From Ciona intestinalis (taxonomy: Eukaryota > Chordata > Ascidiacea > Phlebobranchia > Cionidae), in contig NC_020170.2 in the NCBI RefSeq assembly GCF_000224145.3, positions 3,736,646 to 3,800,645 on the forward strand: a DNA stretch of 64,000 nucleotides. Reading direction: 5' to 3'. The position numbers and the translations under genes were made by a program. The notes beneath the pieces were generated by a model. That model was given only the letters and a program-made list of their open reading frames with translations, was not told the DNA's origin and made no database searches. Below, piece after piece: positions 35,901 to 48,394 of the stretch. Positions within the stretch are counted from its first letter, which is position 1; each line of letters begins with the position of its first letter.

Positions 35901-38900
35901 TCGTTTGCAATACGAAGCAAGTCATAACTAAGTACGGCACCACAGCGCGAGTAGGGTGCTGCCCCGTCATCGTAAAAACTCCGCAAAAAGAATCAGACGT
36001 TTTTATACATTCAAAGAAATACATTCTGTCGGCTGTTGGTACCAACCAACTTGGAAGTGTGCGTACTAGGAAATACAATGAGCATCCTTTTATGTGGGGT
36101 AATTATTTTGGTAGACAAATACACATTGGTGAAATACTAACAACAGTAACAAGTAAATGGGCCTGAAATATAACACGTTTTGAAACGACATAAAAATATA
36201 TCACAACTTCATTTAACAATATAAAGCTGTTTTAGTTCAAGTATGCTTTAAATGAAAGCCCCAACTTTCTGAACTCTCTTTATAATGAAAAACACTGTTT
36301 CTATTGCATGCATCTTTAAAATAAGGCACAACTTTTAAATCAAGCTTCAAATTGTTTTAAAAAGCATCTAATTACACAGGTTTTAACATTTTTTTGCATG
36401 TTGTGGCTATTTTGCATGAATAAAAATGCATGCTTACCTTATTTTAAGTCCCGATAACTATGTGTTTTATATCGACAGTGAAAACAGGCCCCCCTTCCAA
36501 TGTCACAGTCATCTACTGTGAAGGTTCTGGCACTCAATCCTCTAGCCTGTTAGTAAAATGGGCAAAGCCAACAGACACCAGGGGTTATTTGAATCTTGAA
36601 TATAAAACTCGACACCGCATCGCAAACAGTGATGACATCTGGCATGTAAATATTATTTTTCTTGGTACAAAATATATGTTATAGAAAATTGGATTGAGTG
36701 AGTTTCTATTGATTATTATTCCGACGATGTGTCTATTTGTAGTTAGCCAGTCTGCCTCTAACCCAGTGGTCACTATTGGGTTGTCCAAATCATCAGCCAT
36801 ACATAAATCAAAAATTACCACCCACAAGTAACATTCATGGTATCTCGTAAGTGGGCACGAGGTGTATGAAACAAAACACCTGTGTTATAACAAATTTCAT
36901 TTTCCCGCCATACAAAGATAAAGCAAGTTACATCATTCATTCAGTAAAAAACAAAAATTCATTCATTAAAAATAAAAACAGAAGCATCCGTGTGAATCAT
37001 AGCAGTAATTTAAAAACTGTACTGTGTTTAAATTGTATTTCCTAAACACCCAAGTTTTTTTACTAAATATAACTTTTATACAATCTTTGGGCAAGGCACT
37101 CAAGAAAAAAAATTGCTCCATTCCTATTACCGGTCATTAACAAATAAAAAAAAAAAACATTAAAAAAGTTTTACATACATATATGACAACTTGTAATGTG
37201 CTATATTTCCAATTCTTGTCCCTCTATGCAAGAAGAAATAAATTTTGATTTTATTTCAATACAGAATGACGAAAGAATTCCAGACCTAACAACTCGTATC
37301 ATAAACCTGCACCCTAACACACAGTATGAGGTACAAGTGGCAGCTAAACCAGCTGATTCATGGTATGGTGGGTTCTGGAGTGACTGGAGTGAAGAAGTGT
37401 TACAAACTACAGCGAATACTGGTGTGTACTAATGAAATAGAACTTTTTGGTAAAAAGAAGACAAGACGTGTTTTGCTTTTTATGAAATTATAGTGTTTTG
37501 CTAAAATTTTATAAAAAGTGCACGAATATTATAATTTAAAGATAATTTTTTACCAACATTCAATCAGATTTTAAACTATTGTTATAGAATTTACACTAAT
37601 ACATGTATTGTATATGCTGTTGCTGCTAGGTATATTATACATAGAAAAGAAAAAAAACAAACAATTGCCACAAAGTATCTTTCAGACTATCAACAATATT
37701 TTACAAACTGATATACTGACTCTTATTTTCAAACATTAAAACACTTTTTCACATGCATTATTATCTTATGAGACAATTTTAATCCAATGTAATCAACCTG
37801 ATAATCAATATTACAAGACATATTTATACTTTACTAAAATTTATAATATAATTCTCATATTACAATATAAAACTCAAAAAGTGTTGAAACACTATTATTA
37901 TTACAAGAGGACTAAACAATGCACAAGCAATCTCTTTCTTAATAAAGAAAATACCATTAACATTCAAGTTCAAAACAAGCAAAAGTGAACATTTTTTCCA
38001 GCTCCAAGCACTGAATTTGAGTTTCTACACATAGTAGCTACAAATGATGTGACTCAAAATTTGATTGAGTTAAAACTGGATTGGCAACAATATGGTCGCC
38101 CTGATGATGCCACATTTTACTACAAGATCAATTGTAACCACGAAGTGGTAATTATTTAAATAATGTTGTATATTAAATACTAGATGTTTGGTATATTAAT
38201 ATATTGTTGGTTTCATTCATATGCGCATAAGTTTTAAAGGATAAAAGTTTGTTATCTTTACTGTATAGTGTTTATTTTAAGACATGTTTGTAAGATATTA
38301 AATTGTTTATGCATTTAGACTGGGTACTCTAATATATTTTCATGATTTATACGCATACCCATGTTAGGCGCCTATGGTTTCATTTCATTTACCCGTTTGG
38401 ACCCTTTTTTTTCTTTCTACTGTTTAAGTATAATATAATTTAAAACTTGCATTATGTATAGTGGGGTGGGGGAAGATGGGACACCTTTAGCACAAAATAT
38501 ATAAATATCCTGTTCGTGTTTTAAACAATTAACAACGGTCTATGAAAGTCGCGAGGACAAGGTTTTATAATTCTTTGAATGTCCTTTGTTTACTACCAAA
38601 ATGTACGAGAAAATAGAATGAAAAAGTGTCCCATCTTCCCCCATCCTACTATATATTTACCAGCTTCCATAAAATAACTGTAAGAGTTTAAATAGCTAAT
38701 TTTTTTTATTTAATAGTTTAACTAGCTTAATATATTTTCTGGGCATATAAATGAACAAACCATGTATTATATAACCAACAAATGCTTCAATTGGCTTTTA
38801 GTTAAACTTCCCATCTCATACAACACACTATACCTATGAGTTGACCAACCCAGGATACAACTTCTTCGTCAGTGGGACATATTGCAACTCAATTGGCTGT

Positions 38901-41900
38901 TCTGGGACTGTAACTGAAACTGTCAATCTAAGTGCTGGTAGGTTAAAATCATTTTAATGTTTATCATATGCGTTTTATAATTCTCATCGACTTGTACTGG
39001 TTTCTAATAAGTTAAATTTTAGTTCCATTATCTCACACATACATGTTTACAGAATTCTCCATTACTGTTTTCTCATTCTTTTTTTACCATTTCAGCTCCT
39101 TCACCTGTGCAGAAGGTTAACTTATCCTTTCATGCTAATACTGCAGAAACAACCTGGGCGTTTACTGAATCATCCTCTAGCATATGTAATGTGGGAATTT
39201 ACTCAAATTTAAGGTATTATGTGTTACTTGTGTAACTTTCTTGACGGATTTTTGAAATAAAATACCTTATTTTATAAGAACTGTTATTTATACCCCTTTC
39301 ACAATAAATAAAATATAGCAAATATAAGACTACCTTTCAAATTAAAACCGCGCTTAACAAGAATAGCAGAGAAAATATTGTAAATCATAATAGATACCAT
39401 TTACTAATAATTAACTAATATTATACACAGTTTAAAAGGTATAGACATTACTAGTATAAACTAATACTTATGCACATTGTAAAAGGTAATAATTATCTTG
39501 TAAATACAGATCTACTGATGGTGAAAGTAACTTTTTTGAAACTGCGATACAAGAACAAGTACAGGTTCAATGTTCAACTGAAACAGTTACCTTCAATTTT
39601 TCCAATCCTTCTCCATGTTATGGATATTTTGGTTTCGTTTCACGAAATATGGTGGATGGAATTCAAGAAATAATTACTATGTCTCTTTCCAGCAAGGCAA
39701 CTCTGTGTAAGTGTTATGTGTATTGGATTGTTGATACATTATGTAGTATATTATGCAAAAAATATAAATATTATACTAAAATATGGTTTTCGCTAATAAA
39801 AAGAAAACAAAGAGATTCTAGATCCCCAAATTTAAACTAAAATTTGTTAAAAAATTAAATTGTTTTTATTTAAATTAATTTGCATAGTTATTCAAAACAT
39901 AATTTGCTGTCATTTTCAGATGAACCTACTCTGGAAAAAGTTACAACATTTTCTGCCCTCACATCTCAAAACAAATATGAAGTTCAAGTTAATTGGCAAC
40001 TGGCGGAAAAATTTTGTGAAAATTTGCACCATGGCCTAAGTTTATATGTTTTATACAAACCATTTGCCGGTGCTGAATGCACTAGTAATTATCCCTGTCC
40101 ACCTGAAACATCTTTTCATCAACAGGTATTAAAAAGAAAGATTAAAACTGATACCACATACCGTTTAGTAGTATTACATTATATATGAGCTATAATACAT
40201 TTTCAAGTTCATATTTTCTAAGGATCTATTTTAGCTTGTTCAATAGTGCATATTTACAGTAACGTGATAATATTACAATTTTTCTATATTTACACTGGCA
40301 TTTATTTGTAGTTTTCACATGTGGTTACCTTAAATACATTGTGTAGGTAGGAAACTGCACACAAGGCTCAAAATCTTTACAAATTACGGATAATTTGTAT
40401 GGGTCAACCAGTTATGAGTTTGGCCTTCATGCTTGTTGTAGTTCATCCGCTGGAACACCAACAACTTGTTATCAGCTTTCTGAAGATGTCATTTCTGGTG
40501 AAACTATTGCTGGAGGTAAAATTATAAGCGTTGGTTTTGTTTAAAATAATTACTGTATAATAAATCTATTCATCAGCAATATAGAAAGATTGTTTTCAGA
40601 CAGTAGGGCAGGGTGTATGGTGCCAGATATGCATATCTAACAGTTTATTATTAATTTTTAGCACCAAGTAAGCCAGAGAGATTTCAATGGGTAAATCCTC
40701 TAACATTGACATGGTCCCAACCAAGACACAAAAATGGAAACATTGGAGGTTACTTTGTTCAATATGGCATCAAAAATGAAGATACAACCAAGACACCACC
40801 CCAAGTTCAAACTACCAAAACTTCTATTGACACAGACATTACTTGTTCCGATTCAAATAACCAATCAATTTATTGGGCAGAAGTATCTGCATATAATATA
40901 AATGATGACCAAACAAAGCTCTATGGCAATTCAAGCTACATTGAAGGAATGCCATGTGCAATGTATGTTGCAGGTTAGTAAATTGTTTTTCCTTGTACAT
41001 ACAGTATACCAAATACACTAAAAAACTTGGTGTTTTGCACGGTGACACTTCCTAATTCACCAATAATAGTGTATTTTGATATTACATATTTTATCTCTAT
41101 ATCAAGTGTATTGGTTATATAATCTGTATGCTATATCAAGTGTATTGGTTATATAATTTGACATTGTACGTAATTTTAGTGCAAGGCCCTATCACACCAA
41201 TTGATGTTGGCTTGATGATTGGTCTTGCTTTTGGGATTGCAGCTCTGGTTGCAACGTTTGCATTGGCACACTATCACCGGAAGAAAATTAAAAAAGCATT
41301 AAGGGAGAAAATATGGCCCCCAGTACCAGAACCAAACATATACATTGGCTTCACCACAGATGTGGCAAGCATTGATTGTGTCAATCCTGCTATTTCAAAT
41401 CTCAGTTTGCAATCATTTAGTTCAAGGTGAAGGAATGGTATACTATTCAAACTTTGAAGGGACATCTTATTTGGTCCTAATTTGCTTAAAAAAGGACGTC
41501 AAATAAAATACATTCTTTTTATTTAAAAAAAAAATAAACGTCACTCTGTTCATAGAATAACTGTAATGTCTCTGTATATTACAAAAACATTGGAACTATC
41601 TATATGCATGGGTGTTTATAACTGAATGAATAAACCTTGCGGCAGTTTACGAGTTACCAAGTATGTTACTTTGTAGGTGATTATTTTTTTTGTGCTTATA
41701 ATTTGGACAACCAATTAGTGACCACTGGGTTGAGCAATTGCCTTGCACAAGGACACATACACCCACAGTGGTGGCAGCGACGAGTCTTGAATCCATTACC
41801 TCTGGGTTCGAGGCAGGCGATCATCATTTTAACTCCATCCTTTTTTCTCAGAGACAACGATTTAGTTGATGAAGTTGCTGCAGACATTCGTGACATAACA

Positions 41901-43637
41901 TATGTGAATCCATGCCCTGAAAATAAAGCAAATTCTACCAACGCAAACAACAGAACGTCTGTAACTAGTGATCACAATCATAACAACAACAACAACAGCA
42001 GCATAACCTCAGATACAAATCAAGGTAAGTTTGTTTTTTTTTTATGTGAAAATTAGCGTTTTTTGTCCACAGTGCTTTATCGTGAATTTCTAACTGAAGC
42101 ATTTCATTAAACACATTTTTTTTTCGAATCTTAATCATTTTTAAGATTTTGATATAAATAAATCATTTTCAGATCCTATTGAAGATCTTGGCCTACAGTC
42201 CAATGACAGTGAATCTGGTGGGACTAATGTAGACTCAACCTATACTTACTCCACATTCATGGCATACAGTGTTGTGTCTCCTTTGTTGACGGACAGTAGG
42301 GATGTGAGTGGGCAAATATCATCAGGTACAAGCTCTTGGAGATCACTTTTGTATCCACGGGCAACAGCCCAGTTAAACTTGGGGGGTTTGGAACGACCAA
42401 CAAGAAGGAGAGCTTCTAGTTATTGTGAAAGCGTGACCAGCAGAAGCACAGGACTAGAATCATATGTCAGGTAATAACTTTTGGTAGTTTTATTATGAAA
42501 ATTTAAAATGTATCACATTAGAGCATTAGTTTTGACTTAGTTTCAGTTTTTACATGATTTTGTAAAATTTTTCTGCTTGTTTTGTTGAATTTTAACATTA
42601 TAGTCAATTAGAAATACAACTGATGGTGCATTTGTAGATATTGCAGACAACCCAACAGAGTACAAAACAGTGATCACCACACAAATACTTCTGCAAGGGA
42701 TTCTGATTCTTCTCCAATGATTACGTACACAAGGATAGCGGTTGGAATGGATGGCAGCCCAACATTTGTGCCAGAAGCCAATAGTGATGATGCCACCCCC
42801 AATATATTTGTGTTTCCAGACAGCAATACCAGTCAATGTAGATTCACCCATCACAGATTACGAGGGGAGTCGTGGTACGGGAAATACTCAACTGAAGGTG
42901 ATTCGCTGTTTCAGTCATCAGATTTAAACTACAAGGGGTCTTTGGCTTCATATGTAGCTGAGGTTGACCAGCCTAATCATCCTGCTGATAGTGGACCAGA
43001 CTGCAACGAGCATGCCAGAGATAATGGTGAAAATTTGGAGCCTATCTTAGAATTTGGTTCAATGGATTCTGTGGATCAATTATACCCTGGAAGAGCGAGA
43101 GAAAACAACATTAATCGATCATCTGATGATAATGAAGAGCAGTCGAAATCTACATTTTCTTACGACAGTGAAATGCCACAAACAGATTATGTTACTGTGG
43201 GTGAAGCTATGAGCTTGGGCGCCAATGGATCAGAACTTGCAACCACTCTGTCAACAAGTGACTACAGTTTTCATAGAGACATGTTGATTTCTCAGGTATG
43301 ATATTTATTAATAAAGCCACTTTTGACCAACAGCTGATTTCCAACTTTATAAACAATGCTTGTACTTAAAAAATTCATTAGCCAAATTTAACACATTTTG
43401 TTTAAAAGTGTCTATACATTTAAAATAGCTCAAAACTTAGCTCAAGGTTTTCTCATGCAGTCCTCGTCCATGAAAGATGATCATAATGACTCCCATGACA
43501 CAACAGATGATTTTTTGCATCAAGACAACGATATGAACCAGGACGAAGAGAATGGAGTATGGACTCTTACATCACAGCAAAACGCAGTCGAAAATGATTA
43601 CATAACCGCAGTTAGCCCTAACGGCGATTTAAACTGA
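32975..43637 (+). CDS. Class I cytokine receptor, gp130/LIFR/domeless type
   Basis: Eighteen exons: 32975..33175, 33880..34057, 34373..34499, 34923..35074 (alternative 35833..36098), 36479..36645, 37265..37421, 38002..38147, 38802..38937, 39096..39213, 39510..39706, 39920..40125, 40347..40515, 40662..40973, 41180..41426, 41852..42024, 42173..42470, 42638..43295, 43461..43637; about 1272 aa. Order: signal peptide, Ig domain (LTIHNVSLTDRGSYGCY), cytokine-homology pair (CCWDIGRETYLNATYT, close to gp130 WDGGRETHLET; hallmark WSDWS at about 313), four more fibronectin III domains with phase-1 borders, membrane helix about 765-787, and box 1 (KIWPPVPEP) for JAK binding. The tail has a STAT3-type YxxQ (YCRQ, 42639..42650), YVNP (Grb2-type YxN), YSVV and YVTV (SHP2/SOCS3-type). 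It should signal by JAK-STAT from the surface. The exon 2 donor is uncertain: the strong GTGAGT at 34054 gives the wrong phase. Confidence 0.93.
33302..33493 (-). mobile_element. MITE in cytokine receptor intron 1
   Basis: TTTAGTAGTAAACAAAGAAC ... GTGTCCCATCTTACCCCACG GTACTATA; the first terminus is diverged. Confidence 0.8.
33690..33818 (+). mobile_element. MITE, 5'-truncated, cytokine receptor intron 1
   Basis: GTCATGCTGAGGATACGGTT to CCATCTTCTCCCGCCCTACT. Confidence 0.75.
34105..34290 (+). mobile_element. tRNA-like SINE in cytokine receptor intron 2
   Basis: GTATGGCTGACACTTTGGAC, GGGACCACTGGGTTGGAATA and the B-box-like part AGCCTCGAACCCGTAATCTC. Confidence 0.65.
35225..35410 (-). mobile_element. 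MITE, subfamily B, between exons 4a and 4b
   Basis: TAGGTTGGGGAAAGATGGGA to GTATCCCATCTTACCCCACA. Confidence 0.8.
35833..36098 (+). other. Alternative exon 4b of the cytokine receptor
   Basis: Open for 266 bases, with acceptor cttaactcacag and donor TGTGGG|gtaatt. It enters in phase 2 and leaves in phase 1, exactly like exon 4a (34923..35074). It encodes a fibronectin-type end strand (KKYILSAVGTNQLGSVRTRK, then YNEHPFMW) parallel to exon 4a (REYAMNVTAANDLGESVSDL). Joined to exon 5 it reads MWVKTGPPSNV, which fits the gp130 segment YKVKPNPPHNL well. Joining 4a to 4b gives a stop at the third codon, so the two cannot be used together. Its local G+C is higher than in flanking introns. Confidence 0.6.
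36715..36960 (-). mobile_element. tRNA-like SINE in cytokine receptor intron 5
   Basis: Reverse-orientation copy: CTGCCTCTAACCCAGTGGTC, GTGGGCACGAGGTGTATGAA and AGATAAAGCAAGTTACATCA. Confidence 0.7.
38457..38653 (+). mobile_element. MITE, full length, cytokine receptor intron 7
   Basis: TATAGTGGGGTGGGGGAAGA to CATCTTCCCCCATCCTACTA; one of the best-preserved subfamily A copies. Confidence 0.9.
41097..41158 (+). repeat. Tandem duplication, 33-bp period, cytokine receptor intron 13
   Basis: CTATATCAAGTGTATTGGTT followed by ATATAAT occurs twice in a row just before the membrane-helix exon. Confidence 0.8.
41620..41825 (+). mobile_element. tRNA-like SINE abutting cytokine receptor exon 15
   Basis: TGAATGAATAAACCTTGCGG, GTGACCACTGGGTTGAGCAA, ACACCCACAGTGGTGGCAGC and TTACCTCTGGGTTCGAGGCA. 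It ends about 27 bases before exon 15, so its end probably supplies part of the intron branch region. Confidence 0.75.
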
Positions 43638-44247
43638 CTTTTATATTTTCTAATATTACAGTTCATTAATTTTTATGTTTTTATTTAAGTTTCGCTGAGA
43701 TATATTGTGAAAATAAAGGAAAGAGTAAGTTAAAGGTACCTCAAAGACTACAGTGTATCAGCAACAACACAGTAAGTGCATAAACATTTTACAGATAGAG
43801 TTTGTGACTTAACTTAATTCATATGCATACTTTGTAATCTAAAGAAAACTAGAACAAACTACAGTATAATGACTTCTAATATTTAATGCTGCACCATGTA
43901 CTACATTGGCCTACTTTGCACAAAGGAGTCTGGTCATATATATATATATATATATATATATACATTTATATAAGGTGTTGGTCACTGTGCACTTACATGT
44001 TTGACAGACATGTTTCAGTATAGAATCCGGGGAGTTATATGAATGAAAATTATAAATAATGTTGAAAGTGACCTCTTTATCATAAATGCAGGTTTGGACC
44101 CTTCCTATTTTGTTTCTTAACACCTCCATCAGTAAATGCATTTCTAATTCCACGAAATTCAAAAACAAATATTAAAGCAGTGCACAGTGACTGTCCATAC
44201 ACCCTTATATATACTAGCACCCCCTCTAACAACTATAGTCATATTTA
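43638..44247. other. Convergent 3' region with (AT)n microsatellite
   Basis: Between the stop of the cytokine receptor and the stop of CLIP4. It contains an (AT) dinucleotide run of about 25 bases near 43936..43961. Confidence 0.6.
43712..43717 (+). other. Polyadenylation signal of the cytokine receptor
   Basis: AATAAA 75 bases after the stop codon, the first one downstream. Confidence 0.55.
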
Positions 44248-47200
44248 TTACGGCAATAAATGATCTCCGTTTACACCCCTGTACCACACCCTTGATGGTC
44301 GCAACATGATACCATGGTTAGGTTGGCACGAAAAGTAACGAGTTCCCTTCACAGAGCCATCGTTACGACCAGTAGCAGCAGAAAGTTCAAGCCCAACCCA
44401 AACTCCCGCAGCAAATTTTGTTTCTCCTACAAATCTATGACAAAAAGTTTATTTGGATACAAAAAATATAGAAACAAAAAGTGTTTTTATTAATGCGAAT
44501 CGTTACCTTATGACAGCTGTTTGTTGCTTTTTATTTCCTTGAATATCGACTGTCAAACCAGGTTGAAGCAACTCTCTCTGCTTACTGTTGGTGAATAATG
44601 ATAATAAATATAAGGGTAATGGATTGTAGCACACTGGGTGTGAGGTTAATAGAACGAAATCTCAGATTTGAAGTATAGCCTAAATATTAGAGCCCCTGGC
44701 ATAGCACAGTGTAGGACCTCATTAGCTTAGAACTAAACAGATTATAAACACAGAAAGCATTACGCAGTGTTTTAAAGATATTATTGCGGTTTGATCCAGG
44801 TTTTAGTACAATGAGACTGCTGGTTACAAACCTTGGATGGGAAGAGAGAACATCAGTAGGTCCTGACTCAGTTGGGGTTACTGTAATTAAAAACAGTGTT
44901 AAACATAAAAATTGAATTATTCTACTAACATTTTTTTTTCTTCACTTACAATCAAGATTTGTTAACATGGAAGGGAGAGCAAAGATTCCTTTTGATTCTG
45001 GACACTTGAAGTATCGGACACCATCAATGCTTCCATCACTTTTACCAGTGTTACCATCATCTAATTCAATTCCACACCATGTACCTGGAAACACTGCTGG
45101 TTACATTGGGGAATTTACGAACTCCAGTGTTGCATGAATATTTTTGTAAGAAACCTGAAGCGAATTGGGTTTTCCCAATGAAACGAACGGTTCCTGTTTT
45201 CGATTTGGCAACACTGACCCGATCCCCAACACTAAACTCTGGAGATTCAGATTTTTTTCGTCTCCCTATGAACACAAATGATCTTGAAAGGCCATGAACA
45301 AAGCATTAAATAAAAGTATGTTGTTCAATTCTTTGGAACATTTAATAAAAATATCTTTATGATTTTATATAGTTTGAATTATCATATAGTAAACTGAGAA
45401 TACAGCTTATATCAAGCCTCAAAAACTGTTGGTTTTGATTTTTTGGAAAAAGTGTCCAATTTTTAGTGCCTTTGGAATACCAAGTGTTTTTTAAAATTCC
45501 TATATAAAACCATACCTTTGCTAGTAGATTTTCGAGAACTACTCTGTCTTACAGTTTCTTTTCCTTGGACGGCTATGTTTGATAATGGAACAAATATTCC
45601 ATAATCAGGCTTACACCTAATAAGATAAATAAATAATTAGTCCAGAAATTCAAACTTAAAAACAAAATGTGTTAATGTATCTAGACAAAAATAAAAAAAT
45701 AAAATATTTTGTGATTACCTGAAATAAGTACGTCCTGCAAGAGTTCCATTGTTTTTTCCTTTTGGGGAGTCAAGTTCAATTCCTGCCCATTCTACACTGG
45801 ACGATGGTAAACTTCCTACATATCTTAGTATTCCTGCATTAGTGGAAAAACAAATTTAAAAAATATGTAGATACAGCTGTTAAAATAAATAAATGTCCTC
45901 GTGCCGCGGGAAAACGACACTGTTGTTCTGTTTCATACACCCTATGTGCGCTTAAAGCTACCACGTATCTGCTGTATGTAACTTTAAAGGCAATTATTAT
46001 TTTTTTATATGGCTGACAAATTAGATAACCTATCAGTGACCATAGGGTTATATAACACTACCATGATAATAATTCAAAATAAAGAAATAGTTTAATATTT
46101 TGTGAAACTAGTTCCGAAAAATTTAAAAGTTGCAATTAAGTACACCTAGTCGCTTACCAGTCATTTTGTCAAATGAAACAGTCACTCCACCTTCCTTTTT
46201 AGGAACGCTAAAACCAACCATTGAACCCAACAAAGCTTTGTACTTTGTCACTTGTTTGGAATACGAAGCAGGAACAAAGTTTTCTCTGAAATGTATGTTG
46301 TAGTGGTAGTGGAGTAGTTACTAGTTGTAGGATTAAGTTGGCAAAAATCACATGTTCATTAGCTTTCTTTGCAGTGTAACTTCATGTCGTAGAAAAAAAA
46401 ATTGGACAAAAATGAATATATATCTTCACATGTAAAACCAAATCCTAAAATATTGCTGGTTCAATCAATATATGCACTATGTTCATATTAAACACCACTA
46501 CACAATATGTCCTACTAAGTATTAAAATATTTACATCAAAGTTTGTATTTTCTCTGCTTTTGTTGCATCCTCTTCATTGGAAGACTGAAGAGGGATGGAA
46601 AGAAGAGGAGTAAGTCCTGCATCATTTTGAGCTGTAACTGATGCCCCATTCTAAAAAAAACAAATTTATTATATCTTAAATTATTTTTTTACCATGTTTA
46701 AGATTGGACTCGATGATTTGGTTGAGGCCAAGTTTGAAAACTTTGGGCTGTAACTGATGAATTATTTAAAAAACAAAAATTACTTTTATTTAGTTTCTTT
46801 ACAATTTGTGTCATGTTTACAATTACTTATGAACATTTTGGTATATAAAATCTTATGTGCATTTCTATTTTATATGTAAATAATGCATATTGCTATTAAA
46901 TTGTGATTTAAAAACAACATATAAGAAGTAATATAAGACAGGTCTTCTACCTTACCTGTAATAAGACTTGAACCGTTGAGTAACTTAAACAGGATGCAGC
47001 AATGTGCAGAGATGTGCCGTAATCAAATGTGTGGCACAAACTTTCAATTTCAACTACTGAATATTTATTATCAAGCAATACAGTAGCAACAGAAGGTAAA
47101 TCAAAATAAGCAGCAAGATGCAAAGAATTCATTCCAGAGTAAACACCACGTTGATTACTGTCTGCTCCATCTCTTAACAGGCGTTTAACAACACTGAGCG

Positions 47201-48394
47201 CATGTTTTCCTGGATCAAAACAAAGTCGAAATTTGTAACCTTTTTTTTATATTTATACTTTTTTGCAAATAAATTGCGCATTATATAAGCTAAAATTAAT
47301 ATTAATTAATAAAGATTACCAGATAAAGCACATGCTTGGATTGCATAATGAAGCATGGACATGCCGGTAGTTGAGTCAATGCTGTTGATTCCGACACCAC
47401 GGCGTAACATCTACAGAATGTAACTGTTTATTTGATATAACTCTCCCCCCTCCCCAAAAAAAAGTTTGTACATATGAAAATCTGAACAAGTTTTTGCATG
47501 TTTTAATGTTTACTAGAGAATTTGTATAGATTGTTTTTGTACAAAAAAGCACCCAAAAACTGTAATGTACCTTTAATTGCTTAGGTAGAATCAAATATAG
47601 TTTAAGTCGATTAAATTAAAATGGTCTTTAATCCCAATCAAAGTATAAATGTTCAGGAAAAATGTAAATTTCCCCCTCAAGTACCATTAAGTTACATAGG
47701 TAAAAATGTTATAACAACTCGCGCCATCCGAGGATAAAATAAGTTACATCCACTCAAAGCATTACTTCATCAACTATGAGTCCAATATTCTCACAAACTG
47801 GTGAAACAAATTGCCTCATCAGAGCAAATAGTTGTGGGATTGTGGTCAATTTATCAGCCAGTAATCTTTTCCCTTCCCCGATGCCTGGTTCAAGAAAAAT
47901 AACTTCATTCTCTTTTTCTTCCTACACAGAATTGAATTTGTTAGGTAGATCTTGTACCTATAATGATCAACTATGTGCCAAGTACTATGGTTTTAACATT
48001 TTTTTTGGAACCGATAGAGAAGATCATGTCATTGAAACAACGAAGAGAAGTTTTCTTCCTACACAGAATTGAATTTATTAAGTAGATCCGATACCTATAA
48101 TGTTCAACTACGTACTATGGGTTTTTTTGTTTAAATTTTTTTTGGAAACGATAGCGAAAATCATAATATTGAAACAACGAAGAGAGTCAAAAGCAAAACG
48201 ACAGTCATTAAAACATTTACAATAAAATATTCAACATTATGTTGTAATCAACTTACAATGCCATATGGAAGTGCAAGTTCACCAACAGCATACACGTCGA
48301 GGTCCTGACTTTCAACCGAATTTACATTCGTTTCTGGACTTTGATTTCCGGACATTTCGTCTTCATTATCTCGCTCCACACGATAGGTTTCCAT
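44248..48394 (-). CDS. CLIP4: CAP-Gly domain-containing linker protein 4 (CLIP4/CLIP3 type)
   Basis: Thirteen exons, all in phase: 48257..48394, 47766..47921, 47320..47410, 46956..47209, 46535..46650, 46158..46285, 45719..45833, 45516..45616, 45155..45265, 44950..45084, 44832..44880, 44507..44584, 44248..44434; 552 aa. A conserved N-terminal helix block ([17 protein letters not shown], then [10 protein letters not shown]) matches CLIP3/4, followed by ankyrin repeats ([30 protein letters not shown]). Three CAP-Gly domains follow at about 272-345, 367-448 and 465-552 ([47 protein letters not shown]). The C-terminus [11 protein letters not shown] matches CLIP4 PSRVTYRGING. Three CAP-Gly domains and no C-terminal Cys/membrane tail favour CLIP4 over CLIP3. 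CAP-Gly domains bind EEY tails of tubulin and end-binding proteins, so it probably tracks microtubules. An upstream acceptor near 48422 suggests a 5' UTR exon. It is head-to-head with SKP2. Confidence 0.92.
44612..44725 (+). repeat. Dispersed repeat (GGTGAGGTCC family), diverged
   Basis: GGGTAATGGATTGTAGCACA to GCACAGTGTAGGACCTCATT. Confidence 0.4.
45886..46050 (+). mobile_element. tRNA-like SINE in CLIP4 intron
   Basis: AATGTCCTCGTGCCGCGGGA, TTCTGTTTCATACACCCTAT, TATATGGCTGACAAATTAGA. Confidence 0.65.

Noticed and set aside
43429-43460. Upstream acceptor for the last cytokine receptor exon at 43428
   Set aside because: In phase 0 it meets a stop at once; the acceptor before 43461 keeps the frame to the end.
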